From a virus: a stretch of 50,406 nt of DNA. Shown here piece by piece: positions 27,174 through 34,793 of this stretch; position 1 is the first letter of the stretch, and every line of letters starts with the position of its first letter. Made by a program: the position numbers and the translations under genes. The notes below the pieces were generated by a model, which ran no database searches, was not told the DNA's origin, and saw nothing but the letters and a program-made list of their open reading frames with translations. The stretch spans positions 1 through 50,406 of IMG/VR virus record IMGVR_UViG_3300042402_002865; one strand, 5' to 3'.

Positions 27174-27820
27174 TATGCAATCCGATTTCGCCTAAATTTC
27201 TTAAGAGCCACAAGTTCTGTCTCCAAGAATCCAGTCTGCATCGGAGCAACATTTCTTGACTCTAAGTCTTTTATACCAACGACGTCGTCGTGCATGTTTT
27301 GCATTTCCCTCGTGGCAGCGCGAAGAATCATTAATTTAAATACTGGAATATTTGTGCCATCAAGACCAGCCGTATAGGTCACCTCAACTGTGTCGTTGGC
27401 AAAAGCCCTAAATACATCAATCCCAAAACGGCGAACAACATAGTCAACATCTACTTCCAATGTTTGTGGAACACCATTCATCGGTTTGTAAATAACCTCA
27501 GTCACGGTTGCAACTGGAGAGTTTCTGAAATAAATAGTCTGTGGTGGCTCAAGATACGTTGTTCTGTCTACTGGTGAGCCGTAAAAGGAAGAACTGAAAG
27601 GATTTGCATTATTAAAGAATGAATCCATCGGGATACCAGTGTCAATGCTTGGGTAGGTATATTCTTCGTTGAAAGTTTCTACCTGAACCGGTCTTCTGAG
27701 GTATGCCTCTAATTCGCTTTGAAGTCCTGCCAAGACCAGTTCTGCCGCATCTTGCTGACGGTTCGTCAGACTGATGTCCATATACGACCTAAGTTCAGAT
27801 AAAGAAACCAACAAAGTCAT
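27173..27820 (-). CDS. Head-tail connector (adaptor) protein, 215 aa
   Basis: The N-terminal helix pattern (LSELRSYMDISLTNRQQDAAELVLAG) followed by LEAYLRRPVQVETF is typical of gp6/gp15-like adaptors that dock to the portal. The later part (YFRNSPVATVTEVIY, VDYVVRRFGIDVF, VEVTYTAGLDG) is a beta domain seen in longer adaptor versions. Gene order, directly before a gp10-like gene, supports this. It has an AAAGGA ribosome binding site. Confidence 0.7.
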   Translation of the reverse strand: MTLLVSLSELRSYMDISLTNRQQDAAELVLAGLQSELEAYLRRPVQVETFNEEYTYPSIDTGIPMDSFFNNANPFSSSFYGSPVDRTTYLEPPQTIYFRNSPVATVTEVIYKPMNGVPQTLEVDVDYVVRRFGIDVFRAFANDTVEVTYTAGLDGTNIPVFKLMILRAATREMQNMHDDVVGIKDLESRNVAPMQTGFLETELVALKKFRRNRIA

Positions 27821-27834
27821 TGGGTGTCCTTTGT

Positions 27835-28026
27835 TTATCTACCGAGTCTTGATACTTCGTTCACCCCACGGCGGAGGTCACCGCGTCTGCTGCGAGCAGT
27901 TCTACGAGGAGTGCGGAAGTCACGAACGGCATCACGAAGTCTGCCCTGTCTGCCAATGCCAAAAGCACGGCCAACTCGGCGCGTAAGACTGAATCCTTCT
28001 TCTCCGCCCATTCCGGGTGTAGGCAT
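27835..28026 (-). CDS. Small arginine-rich basic protein, 63 aa
   Basis: A 63-residue protein with about one arginine in four residues (LTRRVGRAFGIGRQGRLR, then TPRRTARSRRGDLRR). The start at 28026 follows a strong GGAGAAGG ribosome binding site. It sits at the head of the connector genes. I do not recognise a family. The charge suggests binding to DNA, RNA or an acidic virion partner. It ends 14 bases before the connector start. Confidence 0.6.
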   Translation of the reverse strand: MPTPGMGGEEGFSLTRRVGRAFGIGRQGRLRDAVRDFRTPRRTARSRRGDLRRGVNEVSRLGR

Positions 28027-28089
28027 GAACCTTCTCCAAACTGTGAATATTTACAGTTCAGATTTTACCACTATTAAATACCTTCAGAC

Positions 28090-28635
28090 CTATCTATCTG
28101 GATTTGGCGGTCTCTCAATGACTACTGGCAGTTCTTCTCCAGCGGGAACTTCAATTGGAACCCAAGCCCGAGAATACGTGTGTTGGGGTATTTTTCGCAT
28201 CTTTATGAGCGTTCCGTCTAGAAGAAGTTCAAGTTCATCAACCCTCATTGAGAGTAGTCGTGAAAAGTCTTTTGTTGAATACGCTTTGGATATTGAAAGT
28301 TTGCGAATAATGTTTGAAACGCGACGGACTTGCTGGACACCCCGCCCACGATTGAGCTGAAGGTGCATCATCATTGCTTGAGCAGACGAACAGTCAACAT
28401 AATGAACCGGAATCTCTTCGCCAACCTTTTCCTTAATGTGGGGATTGCTGGTAGCAAGCAGGAATCTCTGATTCCCATCAATAATCTCGTTTGTTGCTTT
28501 TCTCACAATAATCGGCTGAATGAATCCATAGTCGCCTAAGGAAACTGCAAGAGTGAGAAGGTCTGGTCTCAGGATGTGGGTTGCCGCCCATTCTGCCATC
28601 TTGAGTTCGCCAACATTTATCATTTCAACTTTCAT
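28090..28635 (-). CDS. ParB/sulfiredoxin-fold protein, IbrB-like, 181 aa
   Basis: The N-terminal 90 residues read like a ParB/Srx nuclease fold: LRPDLLTLAVSLGDYGFIQPIIVRK, then EIIDGNQRFLLA and IPVHYVDCSS. The rest is helical (LSISKAYSTKDFSRLLSM) and ends in a proline-rich tail. It starts inside the end of the PAPS-reductase-like gene (11-base overlap), a coupled pair that matches the IbrA/IbrB arrangement of enterobacterial prophages, where a PAPS-reductase-like protein and a ParB-like one work together. The biochemical function of such pairs is not firmly known to me. Confidence 0.7.
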   Translation of the reverse strand: MKVEMINVGELKMAEWAATHILRPDLLTLAVSLGDYGFIQPIIVRKATNEIIDGNQRFLLATSNPHIKEKVGEEIPVHYVDCSSAQAMMMHLQLNRGRGVQQVRRVSNIIRKLSISKAYSTKDFSRLLSMRVDELELLLDGTLIKMRKIPQHTYSRAWVPIEVPAGEELPVVIERPPNPDR

Positions 28636-29764
28636 CTAATACCACCTCTACTATTTCGGTGCTGCGGACAGCATGGGCTTTTGTTCCTGGACCAATCGGT
28701 GATGCTGATGTGACGTTGATTTCATTGAGAAGAAGATTGCGAATCAGCCAGTTGATTGGATAAGAAAATGGGTCTTGCATGTGTTTCGTGCGGAACTTTG
28801 AAACATACACTCGTGCCCTTCTTTGCATGGTTGGGCCAATAATGTATTCGTCAATAAACTTTCCTGCTCCATCAAATCCATCTTGTGCGTACAGAGCAAT
28901 AAGGGCTTCAATATCAAAGTCTGGCCACATCCGTCTTTGGGAATCAATTCTTGGGTACACCTCAACCAACCTGTCATAGAACTCAGGTTCCGTTGCAATA
29001 ACATCACCGATTCTCCGTATTGCAACTGAGTGGAGGGGAATGCCTACTCGTGTGTTGCTTCCAGTCATCGCTGCAACATCGTAATACTCGCAGTATTCTG
29101 CACCGTGTTCTTCGGTTATGAATTTAAGAACATCATCCATTTGCCAGTCATAGATTATCTTTGCAAACTTGAGTGGAATCCCTTTCTTCATTTTATACGG
29201 AGAAACGATGTAATTCTCGTGCAACTTCTGAACACAAGAACGATAACGAATCATGGATTCATTTGCCCTGACTCCGGTGATAAAAGCAACCCTTCCAGGC
29301 TTTCCCTGCATTGTGTAGTAGTCGATTGATTCTGGCAAAGCGGTTTCATGCGTCAAGCCAAAACTGGTTGCATTGATAGCAAATTCTGGCATTGGTCTAA
29401 CCCACTCACCAAGGTCTTTCCGTCTTTGGCTCCAAAGGATTGCTGATTCACGGCGACCAAGAATCCATACCTCTGCTCCATATGGAAGGCAATACCATTC
29501 CAAATCAATCCAGTCGTAGTCACGAATCTTCATTACATAATCAATGACCAATGGACTAACCATTTCCTCATCACGAAAAATAACTTTTACTGGACCCAGC
29601 CCACGCTCCTCATGTATCTCTTTTGCTAGATACAAAACTGCAGTTGAGTCTTTACCCCCAGAGAACTGAACACACACGGTGTCAAATGTGTCGTAGACGT
29701 GTCTTATTCTGGCACGTGCAGCATCAACGCAACTCATGTCCAAAAATAATCTTTGCCTAGTCAT
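28625..29764 (-). CDS. PAPS reductase-like (IbrA-like) PP-loop protein, 379 aa
   Basis: Residues 31-40 (CVQFSGGKDS) are the PP-loop of ATP pyrophosphatase and PAPS reductase family enzymes, with S35, K38, D39 and S40 intact. VKVIFRDEEMVSPLVIDYV follows as the next beta-alpha unit. In the middle AFITGVRANESMIRY matches the G.R..ES..R element of that family, followed by KIIYDWQMDDVLKFI. Length and pairing with a ParB-like gene suggest the IbrA-type. Unlike true PAPS reductases, I see no ECGxH C-terminal motif, so sulfate reduction is unlikely and nucleotide modification or signalling is more plausible. Confidence 0.75.
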   Translation of the reverse strand: MTRQRLFLDMSCVDAARARIRHVYDTFDTVCVQFSGGKDSTAVLYLAKEIHEERGLGPVKVIFRDEEMVSPLVIDYVMKIRDYDWIDLEWYCLPYGAEVWILGRRESAILWSQRRKDLGEWVRPMPEFAINATSFGLTHETALPESIDYYTMQGKPGRVAFITGVRANESMIRYRSCVQKLHENYIVSPYKMKKGIPLKFAKIIYDWQMDDVLKFITEEHGAEYCEYYDVAAMTGSNTRVGIPLHSVAIRRIGDVIATEPEFYDRLVEVYPRIDSQRRMWPDFDIEALIALYAQDGFDGAGKFIDEYIIGPTMQRRARVYVSKFRTKHMQDPFSYPINWLIRNLLLNEINVTSASPIGPGTKAHAVRSTEIVEVVLDES

Positions 29765-29770
29765 ATCCGC

Positions 29771-30052
29771 CTATAAGTCTCGTGGTGGAATAGGTAAGCC
29801 ACCACTAGCAATTTTGTAAAAAGTTTTATCATCAATAATTTCAAACGACCATGCATCTTGGGTGAACCCATTATTTATCTCATGTGGTCTTCTATCAATC
29901 AATGAGACGAGCCTACATCTCGTAAGCTTTCCATCAACTTGGATATTCACATACCATGTATTAACCGGGTCTCGTGTCTGCCAAATTACGTAAACACAAT
30001 CTTCCGTTATTCCAGCTCTTGTGATTTTTCCGATTGTTCCCTTTTGAGACAC
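29771..30052 (-). CDS. Hypothetical protein, 93 aa
   Basis: Starts at GTG 30052 behind GGGGAAAA. It is a small beta-rich protein (CVYVIWQTRDPVNTWYVNIQVDGKL, then WSFEIIDDKTFYKI) ending PIPPRDL. I do not recognise a family. It ends six bases before the PAPS-reductase-like gene and is likely in the same operon. Confidence 0.55.
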   Translation of the reverse strand: MSQKGTIGKITRAGITEDCVYVIWQTRDPVNTWYVNIQVDGKLTRCRLVSLIDRRPHEINNGFTQDAWSFEIIDDKTFYKIASGGLPIPPRDL

Positions 30053-30070
30053 TTTTCCCCAATCTATATT

Positions 30071-30256
30071 TTAATCTATTATCAGTTTTTCTATCTCTTT
30101 TTGAAGTTTTAGTATTTCTGCTTCAAGTTCTAATATTTTTCTGCTTAAAATATTCACTTGCAATTGATGGCAGGCAGATTCGTAAATAAGAGCTGAAATA
30201 CGAAAATCCTTACTCATATCGCTCACAAGGTTCCTATATCTCGCAATGCTCGTCAA
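30071..30256 (-). CDS. Small coiled-coil protein, up to 61 aa
   Basis: The C-terminal 35 residues (LQVNILSRKILELEAEIL, then LQKEIEKLI) show heptads of Leu/Ile with charged positions, a clear coiled coil. ATG at 30256 overlaps the upstream ParB gene by 23 bases. A shorter start at ATG 30217 (MSKDFRIS, 48 aa) is equally plausible. Function unknown. Confidence 0.45.
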   Translation of the reverse strand: MTSIARYRNLVSDMSKDFRISALIYESACHQLQVNILSRKILELEAEILKLQKEIEKLIID

Positions 30257-30995
30257 TGAAGTTCATCAGTCTTTCTGAAGTGGTGTTCCCATCAATACTT
30301 GGATTGCTTCGGAGCCACCTAACAAAGTCATACCAGCGTGACTGCTGTTGAACAGAGTCAAAGACGATTGTGTATTGGACTATCGCATTTGCCGACTTTG
30401 AGCCAGTCGCTGCGGTACTTCCTTTTATAGCCAATTCGTTATGGTCAACTTCATCGTTTGCATGAAGTTCTCCGTCTTCTCTTAACTCTTTTACCAACTG
30501 AGAGACCGGTGTCTGATTTATTAATGGCGGAGTAAAGGTCGTGCTGGTTGCCAGTTCGCTTTCGTCTATATTTGAAAACTCTTCAATGGCAGCAATCTCA
30601 AATTCATCCCATCCAAGGTCGTCAATCAGGTCTGAATACTCATCATTGATTTCTAGAAGCAGTTCCGACAAGAGTCGCTCGTCGGTTTTTCCTAGCTCCA
30701 TTGTTCTGTTGTCGGCAATCGCATAGGCAATCGCTCGTGCCTCATCGCCATCAATATAGACACATGCAATCTCGTTCCAGCCAAGTCGGATGGCGGCTTC
30801 AAGTTGGTGATTACCGGCAATCACTGTTGCGGTTCCGTCTTCGTTCTTGCGAGCGACAATCGGCTTCATTTGTCCAAACTCTCTATATGAAGCCATAATC
30901 GCATCAACATCACCACGTCGTGGATTGTTCTCAAGATGGACAAGCGTATCAATAGCTACGGATGAGCCTTGAAGTGACTTGTGGATGTTGCTCAC
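30234..30995 (-). CDS. ParB-like nuclease/partition-domain protein, 253 aa
   Basis: Translation probably begins at GTG 30995, overlapping the previous stop (GTGA). Residues 15-110 form a ParB/Srx N-terminal domain: HLENNPRRGDVDAI, then FGQMKPIVARK, TVIAGNHQLEAAIRLGW, and AYAIADNRT. The G-N-H-Q/R...A..LGW element is the classic ParB box II. The C-terminal half has an acidic stretch (EFSNIDESELAT) and a domain with RWYDFVRWLRSNP. Phage proteins of this type act as DNA-binding nucleases, CTPases or adaptors for DNA-modifying partners. No partner ParA was seen. Confidence 0.75.
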   Translation of the reverse strand: MSNIHKSLQGSSVAIDTLVHLENNPRRGDVDAIMASYREFGQMKPIVARKNEDGTATVIAGNHQLEAAIRLGWNEIACVYIDGDEARAIAYAIADNRTMELGKTDERLLSELLLEINDEYSDLIDDLGWDEFEIAAIEEFSNIDESELATSTTFTPPLINQTPVSQLVKELREDGELHANDEVDHNELAIKGSTAATGSKSANAIVQYTIVFDSVQQQSRWYDFVRWLRSNPSIDGNTTSERLMNFIDEHCEI

Positions 30996-31327
30996 ACCTG
31001 ACTCCTGACATTGGCATTCAATGTTCGCAGTGCATCAATTGACGTGCGAAGAGAAAGTAGTTTTTCCCTCTTTGCCTTGACTAGTGCCTCGGCGACTTTG
31101 GCTTCAAATTCTTGGTCTGCAAGTTTGTAGTCAGCCCAAGCTTCGCGCTCTTTAATTGACCCTTTGGCCGAAAGGTATTCTTTGGCCCACTCCCCCTTGA
31201 GGCGAGCCTCCTTTTTTGCACTGTCTTCTGCAAGTGTTTCAAATGCTTCCGTATGTTCTTCAAGCAATTCAAGCAAACGGAGCAATTCCTCTTCAATTTC
31301 AACTTGACTAATTGGCGCGCTTCGCAT
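30992..31327 (-). CDS. Hypothetical helical charged protein, 111 aa
   Basis: The frame is open from 31366, but ATG 31327 (MRSAPISQVEIEEELLRLL) has a clear AAAGGA ribosome binding site and starts directly after the RuvC stop. The protein is almost all helix and rich in Glu, Lys and Ala (EEHTEAFETLAEDSAKKEAR, then EREAWADYKLADQEFEAK). The C-terminus ALVKAKREKLLSLRTSID resembles small phage proteins accompanying recombination genes, but I do not recognise a named family. It is coupled with the ParB gene downstream (GTGA). Confidence 0.55.
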   Translation of the reverse strand: MRSAPISQVEIEEELLRLLELLEEHTEAFETLAEDSAKKEARLKGEWAKEYLSAKGSIKEREAWADYKLADQEFEAKVAEALVKAKREKLLSLRTSIDALRTLNANVRSQV

Positions 31328-31329
31328 GT

Positions 31330-31860
31330 CTAGTTTTCCTTTCGTAGTTGTTCCAGTGGTGACCAATCTATCGTCTTTAATGCATCTTTATTTACTTGCG
31401 GCCAATCAATATTGCTGGTTCCCAAGTGGGTTTTTGCCATTTCCTCAAGAACCCAAGCATCGCATTTATCGTCCCCACCTGGGTTGCTCCATATGATTCC
31501 AGTTTTGGCAGAAATTGAAGAAATGACTTCATTTTTTGAGGCATTGCCTTTTCCGGTGGCGAACTTTGCACGGCAGGTTGGGGGAATTACCACATAGGGG
31601 ATTTCCATCTCAAACAGCAATAAACGGATTACTCCACCCAGTTCTCCAATGGAGTGAGCCTGCGAGTGCCGAGATGCAAAAGAATACCCTTCCATGACAA
31701 CAGTATTGATAGAAAAGTTGAGTGCTAGTGATGCAACTTTTCTCTGAATATCGCAAAGGCGTTCAGCACCAATGGTTTTCGGGGTAATCACACCTGTTTC
31801 GCCATCATGGCAATACCCAGTGGAAGTAAGCGAAAGGTCAAGCGCAAGGATTTTCATCAA
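31330..31860 (-). CDS. RuvC-like Holliday junction resolvase, 176 aa
   Basis: The RNase H fold of RuvC is visible: ILALDLSLTSTGYC with D8, VVMEGYSFA with E57, and GGDDKCDAW with D130, D131 and D134, the acidic residues that bind the two metal ions. Length fits the RuvC family. Such phage enzymes resolve branched DNA before packaging. The gene lies in the recombination block with HNH, Rad52-like and PD-(D/E)XK genes. Confidence 0.82.
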   Translation of the reverse strand: MMKILALDLSLTSTGYCHDGETGVITPKTIGAERLCDIQRKVASLALNFSINTVVMEGYSFASRHSQAHSIGELGGVIRLLLFEMEIPYVVIPPTCRAKFATGKGNASKNEVISSISAKTGIIWSNPGGDDKCDAWVLEEMAKTHLGTSNIDWPQVNKDALKTIDWSPLEQLRKEN

Positions 31861-31883
31861 CTAGAGCATAACCGTCAACATGC

Positions 31884-31911
31884 AAAAGCCGAGTGAGTCT
31901 CCCCACCCGAC
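31884..31911 (-). terminator. Intrinsic terminator downstream of the HNH gene
   Basis: On the minus strand an 8-bp stem (GTCGGGTG with CACTCGGC, including G-U pairs) closes an 8-base loop and is followed directly by TTTT. It ends transcripts coming from the HNH gene, 90 bases after its stop. The RuvC operon downstream then needs read-through or a promoter of its own. Confidence 0.55.
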
Positions 31912-31919
31912 TTTCGCAC

Positions 31920-31942
31920 CTATAACGGTCCTAAGGAATTCC
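31920..31942. other. 23S rRNA helix 69-like sequence (I-CeuI core)
   Basis: Bases 31920-31936 on the plus strand are identical to the 17 bases CTATAACGGTCCTAAGG of bacterial 23S rRNA helix 69/70, the core of the I-CeuI homing endonuclease target. After them rRNA has TAGCGA, which is missing here, and then both continue AATTCC. The transcribed (minus) strand is therefore complementary to 23S rRNA over this stretch. It lies between the HNH gene and the terminator. The comparison is from memory of the rRNA sequence. Confidence 0.7.
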
Positions 31943-31998
31943 AGTTTACATTTAGTGAAAAATATATAAATGCAAGTATTAAAAAAGTTTTAGATATA

Positions 31999-32304
31999 TC
32001 ACCGTTCCCACCCATGCTTTGCCAAACCAAGGTCAAAAGCAAGTTGTGGATAGTTACCGATTCTTGTGTGGCACGGTCTGCAGACTGCTATAACATTATC
32101 TGGGTCGAGTATTGAACCACCCTGCGAGCGTCGTATAAGTTCATGCACATCAGTGGAGCGATTTCTCCTGTACGTCAACTTCTCATCATGTTTTGCAAAC
32201 ACAGGACATGCTTGGCACGCTGGATACTTTGCAAGAATTTCCTCAACGAATGGTCGACGAAGTTTGTATTCTTCTTCTTTTTTCTTGCTTCGTTTCCGAA
32301 TCAT
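31999..32304 (-). CDS. HNH endonuclease, 101 aa
   Basis: A small HNH nuclease: YPACQACPVF gives a CxxC pair, DVHELIRRSQGG the first His of the motif, and LDPDNVIAVCRPCHTRI the N, the second CxxC pair and the final H. The N-terminus is lysine-rich (KRSKKKEEEYKLRR). In phages such proteins act with the terminase or as homing nucleases. It overlaps the upstream gene by four bases (ATGA) and is followed by a gap holding a 23S-rRNA-like sequence and a terminator. Confidence 0.85.
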   Translation of the reverse strand: MIRKRSKKKEEEYKLRRPFVEEILAKYPACQACPVFAKHDEKLTYRRNRSTDVHELIRRSQGGSILDPDNVIAVCRPCHTRIGNYPQLAFDLGLAKHGWER

Positions 32305-32810
32305 ATTGAAGAAAGGTCAACTTTGTCAAATTCCCACCTTTTGTCAAGTGCGGCCCAAAGAGCCCTGTCAATAGAGGTCTCCTCAAGGTCGTATTCTTGC
32401 AACATTAATCTGTGCTGAACAATTGCTCGTCGGTAAAACGAAACCTCTTCCCAGCCATTGCTCTCCGCAATTGCGCCGGTTTCAATCATTTTCGTAACAT
32501 CATCAAGGCGGCGCTCAACATGAAACTTGAATCGCTCAATCTTTCTTTTACGATTGCTGTATGCGGCTTCTGATGCCTCAATAAGTTTTGAACCATCACC
32601 CCCAAACGATGAGTATCTTTGAGTGTCCGCATCAGACTCGGCGTCAATTAAAACAATTTGATTGTTGAGATTATCGGCTAGTGCAACAAGGGCTGCCTGC
32701 CACCTATCCCAGTTGTGTTGCTCCAAGAGGGTATTCCTTTGTGATGGGGAGAGTTTATTCTTAACCTCCTCAGCAACCATTTTTGCAAATGTCTCGTTAT
32801 CAATTACCAT
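32301..32810 (-). CDS. Hypothetical helical protein, 169 aa
   Basis: The frame is open to 32864, but ATG 32810 (MVIDNETFAKMVAEEVKNKL) has a GAGGGAG ribosome binding site and overlaps the end of the nuclease gene by seven bases. The protein is predicted helical with many charged residues (NRKRKIERFKFHVERRLDDV). RAIVQHRLMLQEYDLEETSID lies near the end. I do not recognise a family. It lies between two nuclease genes and may assist recombination or replication. Confidence 0.55.
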   Translation of the reverse strand: MVIDNETFAKMVAEEVKNKLSPSQRNTLLEQHNWDRWQAALVALADNLNNQIVLIDAESDADTQRYSSFGGDGSKLIEASEAAYSNRKRKIERFKFHVERRLDDVTKMIETGAIAESNGWEEVSFYRRAIVQHRLMLQEYDLEETSIDRALWAALDKRWEFDKVDLSSI

Positions 32811-33622
32811 TTTCTCCCTCTTTTCTTTCCAACCCATGCAGGGCATATTCCTTGGTAGGAGCACCAGTCACAAAGTTTTCCAACTTTGGCATCAAACTCC
32901 TTGCTTGCACAGGCTTCAGTAATTTCTTTATGTGTTTTTATAATGTCTTGTCTGACATCTTCAATATCTTGTGGTGTTGGCTTGTGTGTAAATTTTACAG
33001 CCTCTTTAAGGAATATCAATTCAAGTTCGTCAATTGGTTTTTGTAGTTCCTCGCCAAGCAACATTGCATAAATTGAAAGTTGATACCACTTCTCTTCAAG
33101 CCACTTTTTCATTTTTGGTGCTTTACCTGTTTTGTAGTCAGAGATTTTTAGTCCACCGTTTTCAGAAACGGTATAGCGGTCAATAAATCCCTTCAGTACA
33201 ACACCAGTGGCAATTTCTCCACCAACCTCGTTCTCGACACCACTCGGCTCAACATGCATTGGGTCTTCAATTATCCAAAGGTTTTCAATGCACCACCAAG
33301 AATTCCATCGGAGTTGTCTTACGCCCTGCTCTGTGTGAACAATTTGCTCAACTTGTTGCTGCCAATTATTAGTAGCCCAAATATACGATGAAATCTGTTT
33401 GGCATTGAGCAGTGTCCTTTCAGCCGCTGGTTGCTTGTACAGATGTTCTAGAACCTCGTGCACGAAAGAACCCATCAACAAGGCTTCGCTGGTGCCTTCT
33501 GGGATTTTATCAATGCGACTTAGTTTGTACCTAAGTGGGCATTGTTTCCATGTGGAGATAGATGATGCCGAAAGATACGGCGGGGGGACGATTGCCCCCT
33601 CGCTCTCAGACGGCAGTTGCAT
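32804..33622 (-). CDS. PD-(D/E)XK exonuclease, Cas4/RecB-like with iron-sulfur cysteines, 272 aa
   Basis: Start ATG 33622 (MQLPSESEGAIVPPP) is preferred over 33715, which would overlap the Rad52-like gene by 110 bases. LSASSISTWKQCPLRYKL near residue 20 carries the first Cys and GSFVHEVLEH the family His. LKGFIDRYTV gives D148, and LKISDYKTGKAP gives D162 and K164 of the D-x-K core. KLCDWCSYQGICPAW near the C-terminus supplies three more cysteines. These suit a 4Fe-4S cluster as in Cas4 and AddB-type nucleases. With the neighbouring Rad52-like annealing protein it could form a recombination pair (exonuclease plus annealase). Confidence 0.82.
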   Translation of the reverse strand: MQLPSESEGAIVPPPYLSASSISTWKQCPLRYKLSRIDKIPEGTSEALLMGSFVHEVLEHLYKQPAAERTLLNAKQISSYIWATNNWQQQVEQIVHTEQGVRQLRWNSWWCIENLWIIEDPMHVEPSGVENEVGGEIATGVVLKGFIDRYTVSENGGLKISDYKTGKAPKMKKWLEEKWYQLSIYAMLLGEELQKPIDELELIFLKEAVKFTHKPTPQDIEDVRQDIIKTHKEITEACASKEFDAKVGKLCDWCSYQGICPAWVGKKRGRKW

Positions 33623-34244
33623 TAAACGATACTGATACTGCCTCGGTGAGTAATTTTTCAAGCAAGTCAGAAGAAACATCTCCAGCCTTGCGAGGCTTCG
33701 GTGTATCTCCTGCAATTGAAACCCAACGCTGGTTCAGTGCTTGCTTTTGGTCGTCCGAAAATGTCTTGGTGATACCAACGAGTTTGCTGAAGTTCTCAAC
33801 TTCAGCCGAGGATGGTGCTGGAGCATCCATTACTTGCTCAATTTCCATTGCATCTTCACTACGTGCAAGATAAAGGCCAATGCCAAGTGTCTGAACTGCT
33901 TTCTTCAAAGCATCGGAAACAGCACCCTTGACTTCATCGCCGATGTCAACTGGTTCGCCCTGTTTGTTTATTTTAATCTTTTGTCCACCCACACCATCAC
34001 GTGAAACCATTGTTCCGTTGATGTTTGCATTGACAACCACATGGGCAACAATCGATGTTCCAAGTTGTTCCCACTTCTTGATTGAAAACGACCATGCCTC
34101 AACACCGAGGACTTTATTCATCCTGTTAATGACTTCGCTAACTGGAATGTAGGTAAGGCTTGCTCCACCCTTGTTGAGGGTTCGCTCCATCTCTTGCGGA
34201 AATGGTTCGGATAGGTTTTGGTATGTATTATTCGTTGTAGTCAT
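33606..34244 (-). CDS. Rad52-family single-strand annealing protein, 212 aa
   Basis: The N-terminal pattern LTYIPVSEVINRMNKVLGVEAWSFSI, and then GDEVKGAVSDALKKAVQTLGIGLYLA, is diagnostic of the Rad52/Rad22 family. The first part forms the ssDNA-binding groove and the second the A.K....G.gLY helix. The C-terminus from about residue 140 is a variable tail. It anneals complementary single strands during phage recombination. It overlaps the hypothetical upstream gene by 17 bases and the PD-(D/E)XK nuclease downstream by 17 bases. Confidence 0.85.
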   Translation of the reverse strand: MTTTNNTYQNLSEPFPQEMERTLNKGGASLTYIPVSEVINRMNKVLGVEAWSFSIKKWEQLGTSIVAHVVVNANINGTMVSRDGVGGQKIKINKQGEPVDIGDEVKGAVSDALKKAVQTLGIGLYLARSEDAMEIEQVMDAPAPSSAEVENFSKLVGITKTFSDDQKQALNQRWVSIAGDTPKPRKAGDVSSDLLEKLLTEAVSVSFNATAV

Positions 34245-34761
34245 TTGATTCTTCCTGCTTTCCCTTTCGGATAATAAGGCTTATTCTTGTATCACCGGTT
34301 TCACAATAATTATCTGCGTTCAAACCAATTTTTCTTAGCTCCCCGACTTTCCAGTAGTTAGGCTGAATGTAGTCAAGCAGTTTTGTAATCATCTCTTCAG
34401 TGCTTGCTTTTACTTCTCCAGTATCCATATCAATGGCCATTGAAGAAATCCGTTGAGCCACTGCGCTAGCCAAATCTTTGTGCTGCCAAGCAGTGCGACG
34501 CGTGTTGTAACTCTTTTCAATAAGCCCATTCTCAAGTGTGAGTGGCTCATAGTCGTCAATCTTTGGTTGGATTTTCCATGCAAATGAATCATAAACAACC
34601 TTTAATTCAGCCTTTACCGTATGGAGTTCAATGAGTGCTTCGGCATACTCGTTGAACATCTTGGTGTCCATATCTGGAGAATCAGAAAATTCTTTTTCTA
34701 TTAACTCATTTAATTCCATAACAGATTTGCCCAGACTGGCAACTGCGTGATGTAGGTCCAC
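34228..34761 (-). CDS. Hypothetical protein next to Rad52-like gene, 177 aa
   Basis: Starts at GTG 34761 behind an AAAGGAG site; an out-of-frame ATG lies two bases before. The N-terminal 70 residues are helical and acidic. The middle LENGLIEKSYNTRRTAWQHKDLAS and the ending (WKVGELRKIGLNADNYCETG, then ISLIIRKG) are compact. It is the first gene after the terminase on this strand. Phages often carry a protein of this type before their annealing protein, but I cannot name it. Confidence 0.55.
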   Translation of the reverse strand: MDLHHAVASLGKSVMELNELIEKEFSDSPDMDTKMFNEYAEALIELHTVKAELKVVYDSFAWKIQPKIDDYEPLTLENGLIEKSYNTRRTAWQHKDLASAVAQRISSMAIDMDTGEVKASTEEMITKLLDYIQPNYWKVGELRKIGLNADNYCETGDTRISLIIRKGKQEESNDYNE

Positions 34762-34793
34762 ATCGCTCCTTTAGTAAGAATGGCTATTAGTAC

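Noticed and set aside
31888-31911. Further 23S rRNA resemblance of the terminator stem (GTCTCCCCACCCGA)
   Set aside because: The likeness to another rRNA segment is short and gapped, and a simple hairpin explains the sequence.
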